From Gimesia chilikensis (lineage in GTDB: Bacteria > Planctomycetota > Planctomycetia > Planctomycetales > Planctomycetaceae), in assembly GCF_008329715.1 (NCBI RefSeq), contig NZ_VTSR01000005.1:124001-188000 (forward strand): DNA of 64,000 nt. Reading direction: 5' to 3'. The notes beneath the pieces were generated by a model. The model ran no database searches, was not told the origin of the DNA, and saw only the letters and a list, made by a program, of their open reading frames with translations. The position numbers and the translations under genes are program-made. Below, piece by piece: positions 1-7,212 of the stretch (its first letter is position 1; each line of letters opens with the position of its first letter).

Positions 1-650
1 ACCATCCCTTGCGAATTACTTTTGACCTCGAATATCGGCTTATTGCCAGAAAGAATCTGGGTCAGCAGTTGCCCCTGGTATTGGAAAGAGAAGGTCGTCC
101 CCAGTTTCTGCCAGCTGCTGAGCTGTCCGCTGGCGTTAAAATTCCATGTACCTACTGCAGTGCTGAAAAGAGATGACCCATCAGCGACTTTCGTCAGGTT
201 GGCTGTGGAAGACTGCAGCGGTTTGAAAATATCGGGGTTCGCTGGATCGGTCTGAAACCGGTAAGGAACACCACCGACACTGACCGTGGTGATCTTATTT
301 TTTCCCACGCTCAACGCGGCATCAAGACTGCTGTGCCATCCCAGGCCAAAGCGACCGCGAAATCGGGAATCGCTGGCATAGAGACGTTCGATGCGGAGTT
401 CAGTTGTCTCAACGGGAATGACGAAATCGATATTGGGCAGGCAGTAATTTCCCCGACCAGTCTGAACATAACCACGCTCAGGCGAATGCACATAGACATT
501 CGCAGCCAAGTCATCGCGTTCCGACAACCAGGCATACTGGAGTACTTTTTCGGGTGTCCATTCAAAGACATTCCGAGGCGCCTGCGCCAGAGCAAGAGTA
601 GGAATAAACAGGAGAAACAACAACGCAAATACGAATCGCTGGAAACGCAT
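1..650 (-). CDS. RHS/YD-repeat-like secreted protein, N-terminal part (cut by window edge)
   Basis: An open frame of 216 codons starts at ATG 650 and runs without a stop off the left edge. The first ~22 residues are a clear signal peptide (Met-Arg, a hydrophobic stretch rich in Leu/Phe, then Ala-Leu-Ala before Gln-Ala-Pro). Residues ~60-130 contain FGLGWHSSLDAAL, followed by a KITTV..GGVPYRFQ strand, then several short beta-strand segments with aromatic residues (TWNFNASGQL, FSFQYQGQLL). This resembles the N-terminal beta domain (DUF6531-like) that precedes RHS/YD repeats in secreted shell-forming proteins. The repeats and any C-terminal toxin lie outside the window, so the assignment rests on this head region alone. 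Other secreted beta-propeller or beta-shell proteins are possible. Confidence 0.7.
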   Translation of the reverse strand, partial: MRFQRFVFALLFLLFIPTLALAQAPRNVFEWTPEKVLQYAWLSERDDLAANVYVHSPERGYVQTGRGNYCLPNIDFVIPVETTELRIERLYASDSRFRGRFGLGWHSSLDAALSVGKNKITTVSVGGVPYRFQTDPANPDIFKPLQSSTANLTKVADGSSLFSTAVGTWNFNASGQLSSWQKLGTTFSFQYQGQLLTQILSGNKPIFEVKSNSQGM

Positions 651-859
651 GGCAGTTAATCCTCAGGTGTCAGAATGGCCTCATGAAAAGTGCACCGCAG
701 CATAGGCAAACCGCATTCCATGGCGACTTCAGAGCCTGGCGGGTAACGATAAATCACACTAAAACATCCGATTATTATCAGTTACACATATCGAGTGGTC
801 AAGCAGCAGAACCACTGCTTTCCAATAGGGATTTTCCCGATGTACGGGCTAACCGCGAT

Positions 860-2284
860 TTACTGACGGTTCACTTTGAAAGTCGGATTCGGAACAGGCA
901 TCTGGGCTCCCACCTGTTTGAGGTGAGTCTGCAGCCGCTGGTTGAGGCGAGCGGTCAACTCTGGCTGTTCGGCTGACAGATCCCGCGCTTCGCCCTGATC
1001 ATCAGCCAGGTTGTAAAGTTCGTTGCGATCGTCTTCGTAGTAATGGATCAGCTTATGATCGCCGACACGGACGGCACTGTAAGGGACCCCGATAAAGACG
1101 TTGTAATGCGGGTAGTGCCAGTAGAGAGCATCGCGGTTGAGTGCAGCCTGCGGATCTTTGAGAACGGGAACCAGCGAGATGCCATCCACGTTTTGATTGT
1201 GGGCGGCGTTTCCCTGAACGCCGGTGATTTCAAGAATGGTGGGATAGAAGTCCATCGTGATCGTGGGGGTCTGGCAGACAGTGCCGGGACGAGTGACACC
1301 AGGCCAGAGGACGATCGCAGGCACACGGGTTCCCCCTTCCCAGTGCTGGCCTTTTTCACCTCGCAGGGGAAGGTTGCTGCTGGTCTTGCGACAGACGCCG
1401 CCATTGTCAGAAGTGAAGACGATCAACGTACGATCTGCGATGCCGCTCTGTTCCAGTTGAGCGCGGACACGACCGACGGCTGCATCGACGGAGTGGACCA
1501 TGGCTGCATACTCGGGGTTATGATGATACTTGCCACGAGGCTGCTGTTTGAATTTCTGCACCAGGTCGGGTCGCCCCTGTATCGGCGCATGTACCGAATA
1601 GAAGGCAAAGTAGAGGAAGAAGGGATTATCCTGCTGCTCACGGATGAGTGTCACTGCCTCGTCGGTGAGCCGATCGGTGAGATAGCGTCCCGCGCGCTGT
1701 TCCTCGGTCAGTCGACTGTCCCACTTCAATGCATCACCGCCGTAGGGAAAGTGATAGCTGCGGGGCAGTCCCCGGTTCGTACCGCTGATGTTAACATCAA
1801 AGCCATGATCTTCGGGCAGGTTGCCTGGCCCGCCGAGATGCCATTTGCCGACATGCAGAGTTTTGTACCCGGTCCCGTGTAGCGCTTCAGGAAGCGTGGT
1901 GTATTTCTGTGCGAGGTGCTGCTGCCACTCGGGTGGTTTGAGTGGAAAGTCGCGGTACTGCTTCGCCCAGCCGGGAATCCAATCGGTCAGGTGAGTGCGG
2001 GCGGGATACATGCCCGTCATCAGGGCACCGCGGGTCGGTGAGCAGGCATTGCAGGCCGCATAGTTCTGTGTGAACTTCATCCCTTCTGAAGCGAGACGAT
2101 CGATATTCGGCGTCTGATAGTAGTCACTACCGTAACAGGCCAGATCGGTCCAGCCGAGATCGTCGACGAGAAAGAAAACCACATTCCACGGACGCTCAGC
2201 TGCTGTGAGGTTTGGAGTCCAACTACCAAAAGTGAAGAGCAGGACGATACTGAAACAGTAGACACGTTGCAGCAGACGGACCAT
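860..2284 (-). CDS. Secreted arylsulfatase-family sulfatase
   Basis: This is a 474-residue type I sulfatase expected to hydrolyse sulfate esters, probably on polysaccharides, outside the cytoplasm. An N-terminal signal peptide covers ~28 residues. The metal-binding DD pair is at 41-42. The formylglycine motif CSPTR is at 81-85 with Cys81 as the residue to be converted, followed by GALMTG. A second metal/sulfate motif, TSDNGG, is at 291-296, and GEKGQHWEGG lies downstream of it. Length and motif order match complete family members. A good ribosome site (AGAGGAA) sits 5 bases before ATG 2284. The gene is flanked by unrelated genes and appears monocistronic. Activity would need a formylglycine-generating enzyme, which is not in this window. 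The natural substrate cannot be read from the sequence. Confidence 0.93.
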   Translation of the reverse strand: MVRLLQRVYCFSIVLLFTFGSWTPNLTAAERPWNVVFFLVDDLGWTDLACYGSDYYQTPNIDRLASEGMKFTQNYAACNACSPTRGALMTGMYPARTHLTDWIPGWAKQYRDFPLKPPEWQQHLAQKYTTLPEALHGTGYKTLHVGKWHLGGPGNLPEDHGFDVNISGTNRGLPRSYHFPYGGDALKWDSRLTEEQRAGRYLTDRLTDEAVTLIREQQDNPFFLYFAFYSVHAPIQGRPDLVQKFKQQPRGKYHHNPEYAAMVHSVDAAVGRVRAQLEQSGIADRTLIVFTSDNGGVCRKTSSNLPLRGEKGQHWEGGTRVPAIVLWPGVTRPGTVCQTPTITMDFYPTILEITGVQGNAAHNQNVDGISLVPVLKDPQAALNRDALYWHYPHYNVFIGVPYSAVRVGDHKLIHYYEDDRNELYNLADDQGEARDLSAEQPELTARLNQRLQTHLKQVGAQMPVPNPTFKVNRQ

Positions 2285-2425
2285 GTAAGTTCCTCTGATC
2301 GGGGGTCATTCAACTGAGACAGGAAACAAATCGAAACGCTTGCCTGCGTTTTATGATAACGCTCGTATTACGCAGATGAAACGTTGAGCAGACAAAAGAC
2401 AGGTCGAGGTTTGCTGCCGCTGGCA

Positions 2426-2794
2426 TTAATAGATCGAGTCCACGATTTCATCGGGGGGTGGCAGTTCCAGAAGTTTCACTGCCTGGATTGTATTTTCTCC
2501 CTGGCTGAGTGCTTTCGCCACGCGATGGGCGCCGTCGAAGAGCTGGCCGTCTGGATCCAGAATGATCGGGTAGTCAGAATCGACGTGTTCCATTCTTATG
2601 AAATGTTCGACCACGTTACGGAGAGTGGGCGGGAAATCGTCATCGAACCAGCAGACGCCATCGAGGTGTTTGAGTGATTCGATCTCGATCGTAATCACTG
2701 GCAACTGTGCCGCCCGTTTCCAGAGTCGCTCCGTATACCAGACGTGGTACTTGTCACCCATCTTCTGCGTTGTGCGATCGATGCGTCGTGTCAC
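2426..2794 (-). CDS. Stand-alone ParB/sulfiredoxin-fold protein
   Basis: A 122-residue soluble protein. Residues ~75-108 read YPIILDPDGQLFDGAHR followed by an Ala-rich helix and an IQAVKL strand. That is the hallmark of the ParB/Srx nucleotide-binding fold, with the D-G-x-H-R box at 87-91. The helix-turn-helix and dimer domains of true chromosome-partitioning ParB are absent, so it is not the segregation protein. The preferred start is GTG 2794, because GGAG lies 8 bases upstream. ATG 2761 is an alternative that would remove 11 residues. The function is unknown. Small single-domain members of this fold include nucleases, kinases and sulfiredoxins. Confidence 0.65.
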   Translation of the reverse strand: MTRRIDRTTQKMGDKYHVWYTERLWKRAAQLPVITIEIESLKHLDGVCWFDDDFPPTLRNVVEHFIRMEHVDSDYPIILDPDGQLFDGAHRVAKALSQGENTIQAVKLLELPPPDEIVDSIY

Positions 2795-3095
2795 TCGGGC
2801 GCTCCGTTTGTGATCCTATATAGCGCTTTCCGTTCTCTCTGAAATTCAGAGGCGGAAAATGTCTGCAATAGCCATCATACCAGAATTGTGAGTCTCCGTG
2901 CCTGTTTTACCACGGAAACAGGCTCTGTCAGAGATTTGCTCATTCTCACAAGACTGGCAGCCCACAGACCAGACCGCAGGCTGAGACACCCATGTTCAGT
3001 GCCATTTTCACTAAAACACCACCTTAAAAACTCTGGCATATGAATTGCGACTGATAATAGACGTACCTCCGTATCTCATACAGGAGCGATGACCC
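2795..3095. other. Intergenic gap between divergent genes
   Basis: About 300 bases between a minus-strand and a plus-strand gene, so it should hold both promoters. No convincing -35/-10 pair, operator or RNA structure was recognised. The plus-strand gene has CAGGAG about 10 bases before its ATG. Confidence 0.5.
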
Positions 3096-4073
3096 ATGGA
3101 TTATCAAAAATTACGTAATGTTCTGAAACGGACCGGTTCTGACTTCCTTGATGACGAATGCATGTCCAGCGGCGCTGCGATTGCGTACTACACCATTTTT
3201 TCGCTGCCGCCTCTGCTGGCGATCGTCTTCGCTTTGACCACGCAATTCTGGTCTGCGGAACAGGTCTCCTCAGTGATCAATTCCCAGTTGGGGCTCCCTG
3301 TCGAACAGAGTGTAGAAGCGGAGGATGACGCAGATACTTCTGCAGGATTCGACCTGACCAGTGTTGCGGAACGTGTGCAGTCAGGTCAGACACCGGAGCG
3401 GCCCCTCTGGTCCCGACTTCTGGGAGCAGTGGTTCTAATTTTTTCAGCCAGTGGTGTGCTGGCCCAGTTGCAGTCCGCATTGAATAAAGCCTGGAATGTC
3501 GAACCGGATCCGGAACAGGGTGGCATCATGGCTTTTATCAAAAAACGATTGATCTCACTGGCGTTTCTGATCGTTGTCGGTCTGCTGTTGTTGATCTCAC
3601 TGGTGCTGACCACCTTTGTCGATGAATTTACGCGCTGGCTGGACTACGGATATCTGGATGTGGGAATTCTGTCTGCAGTCATGATTGTGAATACTCTGCT
3701 GACGCTGGGTCTGGCGACACTGTTGTTTGCTGCGACTTTTAAAGTCCTGCCCGACGCGAATATCAGGTGGCGAGATGTATTCATGGGAGCGGCAGTGACA
3801 GCCATACTATTCACGATTGGTAAAAGTGGCATTGCCTGGTATCTGCAATTCTCTGAGGCGGGGTCCAGCTGGGGCAGTGCAGCGACATCCATGATCGGGA
3901 TTCTGATCTGGGTCTATTACTCGTCCCTGATCATTTTACTGGGTGCCGAATTCACTCAAAGCTGGTCCATCGAATTTGGTGACGGCCTGAAGCCGGCCCC
4001 CGGAGCCGTACTGGTGACTGCTGAGAAAATCTATCACCGAAATGAAACCAAGAATCTGTCCTATAAAAGTTAA
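3096..4073 (+). CDS. YihY/BrkB-family inner membrane protein
   Basis: A 325-residue polytopic membrane protein with about six hydrophobic helices. The first helix carries the family signature SGAAIAYYTIFSLPPLLAIV (residues ~26-45), in which a small-residue-rich segment leads into the first membrane span. Later spans lie at ~105-125, 150-172, 185-215, 235-255 and 260-285. Family members are widespread. Early links to virulence (BrkB) and to RNase BN were not upheld, so the molecular role is uncertain. The acidic insert at ~75-95, between the first two spans, is common in the family. The DUF4112 gene follows 53 bases downstream on the same strand and may be co-transcribed. Confidence 0.9.
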   Translation: MDYQKLRNVLKRTGSDFLDDECMSSGAAIAYYTIFSLPPLLAIVFALTTQFWSAEQVSSVINSQLGLPVEQSVEAEDDADTSAGFDLTSVAERVQSGQTPERPLWSRLLGAVVLIFSASGVLAQLQSALNKAWNVEPDPEQGGIMAFIKKRLISLAFLIVVGLLLLISLVLTTFVDEFTRWLDYGYLDVGILSAVMIVNTLLTLGLATLLFAATFKVLPDANIRWRDVFMGAAVTAILFTIGKSGIAWYLQFSEAGSSWGSAATSMIGILIWVYYSSLIILLGAEFTQSWSIEFGDGLKPAPGAVLVTAEKIYHRNETKNLSYKS

Positions 4074-4126
4074 CTCCGTCTCTTACTCCATCATTACACG
4101 ACTTACCGAACTGAAAGGCGAGTCCC

Positions 4127-4552
4127 ATGATTCAGAAAATAAAACAGAACCGTTCCCTGGCCGAATATCTTTTTCCTCCCTCCGCAGATCAGGGTGCGTA
4201 TCGCGCGGAACGCGTCGATCGTTTTGCCCGGTTTGAAAAGCTGACCAGCCTGCTCGACGATTCGTTTACCATCCCGGGAACCAGTATCCGCGTCGGCTGG
4301 GACTCGATCATCGGCATTGTGCCAGGGCTGGGGGACATGATCTCCACGGCTTTATCGGGTTATCTGATCTACCAGGCAAAGCAACTCGGCGCTTCCAACT
4401 GGGTGCTGGCCCGGATGGTCGGTAACACGGGTCTGGACTTTCTGCTGGGTTCGATTCCAATCGCTGGAGATATTTTTGATGTGTTCTTTAAATCGAACCG
4501 CCGCAATTCCCGGTTGCTGAAAAAACATCTCGACCGCCGTAACGCGAGTTGA
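4127..4552 (+). CDS. DUF4112 domain protein
   Basis: A 141-residue protein. Residues ~32-133 match the DUF4112 pattern: an amphipathic helix FEKLTSLLDDSFTIPGT, then GWDSIIGIVPGLGDMIS, a YLIYQAKQLGAS helix, and GNTGLDFLLGSIPIAGDIFD with glycine-proline turns between two hydrophobic hairpins. The protein is probably membrane-associated through the two Gly/Pro-rich hydrophobic hairpins. No catalytic residues are evident and the family has no established function. It lies just after the YihY-like gene, and both are small membrane-related proteins. Confidence 0.88.
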   Translation: MIQKIKQNRSLAEYLFPPSADQGAYRAERVDRFARFEKLTSLLDDSFTIPGTSIRVGWDSIIGIVPGLGDMISTALSGYLIYQAKQLGASNWVLARMVGNTGLDFLLGSIPIAGDIFDVFFKSNRRNSRLLKKHLDRRNAS

Positions 4553-4706
4553 ACCAGGGTTGGATGACTCTGATCATTTCCGTCAGGGACAATAAGGGGT
4601 CTCCGAATCCAGCGAGAATTCTCGATACTGTAATGTGCATTGATCTGATACCATGCTCGGGAAATGAACGATATTTTGTTTGAGTCCTGAACAAGAAGGT
4701 CTCACA

Positions 4707-5144
4707 GTGGATGCCCAAATCAGAGAAGCCCATGCCGAGTCGATTGAAGCCGAGGTCAGCCGGATCCTGTCTGCGAATGCTGAGACGACGGGATTTCCCT
4801 ACGCGCCGGAACCGCTGAAACTCAAAATTGAGCGGGAAGGAAAGCTGGTCGCGGGGCTGGTTGGGTTCACGCTCTGGGAATGGCTCTACATTCAGACGCT
4901 GGCAGTCGAAGCGGATTTGCGGGGACAGGGGCTGGGACGCCAGCTGGTGCTCAAAGCGGAACGGATCGCCCGCGACAGAAAGTGCCACGCTGCCTGGGTC
5001 GATACCTTCACTTTTCAAGCCCCCGCGTTTTACACGCAACTGGGCTATGCTCCGTTTGGGACGCTGGCAGACTTCCCCAGCGGACAGGAACGAATCTTTC
5101 TCTATAAGAAGCTGACAACAGAGCCACCCCAGTCTGACGACTGA
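4707..5144 (+). CDS. GNAT-family N-acetyltransferase
   Basis: A 145-residue acetyl-CoA-dependent acyltransferase. Motif A is visible as IQTLAVEADLRGQGLGRQL, where RGQGLG at 72-77 is the pyrophosphate-binding loop. It is followed by the helix LVLKAERIARDR and motif B, PAFYTQLGYAPFG. GTG 4707 is taken as the start because AAGAAGG lies 7 bases upstream. The frame is open back to a TTG at 4680, but that codon has no ribosome site. The substrate cannot be predicted. The single-domain architecture and length are typical of small-molecule or protein N-acetyltransferases. Confidence 0.88.
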   Translation: MDAQIREAHAESIEAEVSRILSANAETTGFPYAPEPLKLKIEREGKLVAGLVGFTLWEWLYIQTLAVEADLRGQGLGRQLVLKAERIARDRKCHAAWVDTFTFQAPAFYTQLGYAPFGTLADFPSGQERIFLYKKLTTEPPQSDD

Positions 5145-5527
5145 ATCTTTCAGTGAATGGCCCCGCGCGTCCCATCAAAGCGAGTTGATATTTCATTTTG
5201 AGGCCTGTTTCAAGGCTCTATTGCAATCTGCATCTCATAGTCCGAATCCTCTCGACCTGTTTGTCTCATTTTGTGGGGAATTGCTATTTGTGATTTTGGG
5301 CAAATGACTTAATATCGCGGCCCTGATTCAAGTCAGTCCCCGATGGCGAGCGCTCGTTCCAGTTGATTCTGTAACGACACAGTGAATGGATTCACCTTCT
5401 CTGGAGGCGATTTTTAATCGATCTCTGGTCTGCATTCACCGGGCTGCTCTCTACTCCCGGATCTGATCGTGTTAAACCCACAATTATACTGGTCCTTCTG
5501 GATCAGCGTCAGAAAGTAGAGTCACCG
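5145..5527. other. Intergenic gap, no gene found
   Basis: This 383-base stretch lies between two plus-strand genes. No coding frame with a ribosome site, terminator-type hairpin or operator palindrome stood out. It should contain the promoter of the oxygenase-like gene at 5528. Confidence 0.45.
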
Positions 5528-6313
5528 ATGGAGCTTGCATCCCCGTCCGCCAGTTCACAGATTACCCAGCACGTGTTATCGCATATGATCAACCGTTTGA
5601 GTGCCGTCGATCCGTGTGAAGATCCTTATCCCCACATCAGCGTTCGCGATATATTCCCGCAGGACGTCTATGCCGATCTGATTGATCTGCTGCCGGAAGA
5701 TTCCGTTTACACCACCATGGGTAAGCGGCACATCATGGAAAACGGGGAATCGAATCGTTTTGAATTTCAGCTGTCCGCGGAGAACATCGACGCGAACCTG
5801 ACCGACAGCCGTCACACACTCTGGACCGGCATCCGGAATGCGTTGAATGCTCCCGAACTGAAAAAGGCGGTCTTTAATCGTCTGAGTGCAGGCATCGGTT
5901 ACCGGTTTGGTATCGATCCCAAAGATGTCAACCAGGTAGAAGCGTTTCCCCGTCTGAGCCTGATGCGGGAAAAGCCGGGCTACTTCATTACGCCGCACCC
6001 TGACACCCGTAAAAAGCTGGTCACGTTTCAGATTGCCCTGCCCCGCGATCGCTCGCAGCTGGACCTGGGCACCATGATCTACAAACGCAACCTGTCACCC
6101 AAGTTTCTGCTCAACCGTCCTAAGGGATTTCGCGGATTCGAAAAGGTGAATCAGTATCCGTTCGAACCAAACAGCGCCTTCGCATTTTCCGTGATCAATT
6201 CCGTTCGTAAAAAGAGCTGGCACGGCCGCGAACCTCTGGAAGGGGAATCGGGCATTCGCAACAGCCTGCTCTGCATCTACTATGCTTCCAAAGAGAATGC
6301 AACGACCTACTAA
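5528..6313 (+). CDS. 2OG-Fe(II) oxygenase-like protein
   Basis: A 261-residue soluble protein with the facial-triad pattern of Fe(II)/2-oxoglutarate dioxygenases. It has H157-x-D159 in YFITPHPDT, followed by the strand KKLVTFQIALP. A distal histidine, H232, lies in KKSWHGREP, and Arg244 in GIRNSL is about 12 residues later, where the 2-oxoglutarate carboxylate is bound. The spacing between HxD and the distal His (73 residues) is in the normal range. The N-terminal part (SVRDIFPQDVYADLIDLLP) resembles prolyl-hydroxylase-type entries. The substrate is unknown. Related proteins sit in glycan or small-molecule modification loci, but this one stands alone. Confidence 0.72.
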   Translation: MELASPSASSQITQHVLSHMINRLSAVDPCEDPYPHISVRDIFPQDVYADLIDLLPEDSVYTTMGKRHIMENGESNRFEFQLSAENIDANLTDSRHTLWTGIRNALNAPELKKAVFNRLSAGIGYRFGIDPKDVNQVEAFPRLSLMREKPGYFITPHPDTRKKLVTFQIALPRDRSQLDLGTMIYKRNLSPKFLLNRPKGFRGFEKVNQYPFEPNSAFAFSVINSVRKKSWHGREPLEGESGIRNSLLCIYYASKENATTY

Positions 6314-6338
6314 AGCGGGGCGTAAAATAATAACATCG

Positions 6339-6375
6339 AACAGGCCGGGGCTTTTTTATAGAGTCCCGGCCTGTT
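6339..6375 (+). terminator. Intrinsic terminator-like hairpin after the oxygenase gene
   Basis: An 11-base perfect inverted repeat, AACAGGCCGGG / CCCGGCCTGTT, has a T-rich 15-base loop and begins 26 bases after the stop at 6313. The stem is strong. The downstream tail is only weakly T-rich (TGTTTG), so termination is likely but not textbook. Confidence 0.6.
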
Positions 6376-6407
6376 TGCGTTTCTGAAATCAACATGGGGG
6401 AACAGTC

Positions 6408-6461
6408 ATGAACTTTAAAATGACTCTGCTGACAGCCGTGTTTCTTGAACTTTCAGTATGA
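6408..6461 (+). pseudogene. Remnant of a secreted-protein gene start
   Basis: An ATG at 6408, preceded by GGGGGAA at good distance, opens a 17-codon frame encoding MNFKMTLLTAVFLELSV and then TGA. The peptide looks like the first half of a signal peptide. The sequence after the stop does not continue in any frame as a secreted protein. It may be the decayed 5' end of a lost gene, a tiny peptide or chance. The evidence is the ribosome site plus the hydrophobic composition only. Confidence 0.25.
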
Positions 6462-6629
6462 AGGTACCCCACAAAGGCATGCCATCTCAACAGCGTCCCC
6501 AGTCGAGATAACCGTGAATTCGATTGTCGCTGCTGCTGGAACCACGCGTCAGATCACGATACGATTGAGAGCCGTCTGATATCAGGACATACTTGAGACA
6601 GCCCAATCGTATCCGAGGCCTGTGGAAAC

Positions 6630-6950
6630 ATGATCCGCCGCAATCGAAGTTACCTCGAAGAATTCGCTATCCGGATTCGCGAACACAACCTGTTCAAGGC
6701 AACCAGGGAACGGCTGCTGATTGTCCGTCACATCCATGAGCAGTACCGCCAGCGGGAAAGCTTTACCGACGTTGATGTCGCGGAATCGATCAAGGTCGCT
6801 ACACCGCGGCGGGTTTCCCTGTCCACGGTCTACCGCACGCTCAGATGCCTGGTCGAGGTGGAACTGCTGGACCGACTGGAACAGGCACCGTCTTCCCAAT
6901 CGGATTCCAAATTAATTCTGTATCGTTTGCCTGTTGCGTGGCGTGACTGA
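6630..6950 (+). CDS. Fur-like winged-helix protein lacking the metal/dimer domain
   Basis: A 106-residue protein that matches only the N-terminal DNA-binding half of the Fur/Zur/PerR family. It has an entry helix ATRERLLIVRHIHE, then SFTDVDVAESI, and the recognition helix RVSLSTVYRTLRCLVEVELL (residues ~61-80), where S-x-x-T-V-Y-R-T-L is the family signature. The usual C-terminal half, with its His/Cys metal sites and dimerisation strand, is missing. The protein ends shortly after the wing (KLILYRLP). It is either a domain-only regulator or a truncated gene, although the frame is intact and starts with ATG. No operator was recognised nearby. Confidence 0.72.
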   Translation: MIRRNRSYLEEFAIRIREHNLFKATRERLLIVRHIHEQYRQRESFTDVDVAESIKVATPRRVSLSTVYRTLRCLVEVELLDRLEQAPSSQSDSKLILYRLPVAWRD

Positions 6951-7212
6951 CAGACTCTCTTTGTAAGATCAGATATGATTTCAACCACGAAAAGCACTAA
7001 TAACATGATTGGTGTCCTGCGATACTGATCTGCTGTGAAGCTTGTTGTTGCGATGCTGAAATACACATCCAATCTGCAACAGGCGTGCGTTTATTGTTGA
7101 TTCTGCCTGTGAAATATTGGATAACAGGGATAATTCAAACATTCTCGCCTGAAGTTCTGCAACTTCATTCCCTCCATTAAAATTGCTGATTCATAAAGGA
7201 AGCGCACCTGTG

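Noticed and set aside
1043-1882. Long plus-strand frame (279 codons) inside the first sulfatase gene
   Set aside because: It is antisense to a clear sulfatase with intact motifs, has no ribosome site and encodes no recognisable domain. Long antisense frames are expected from codon bias here.
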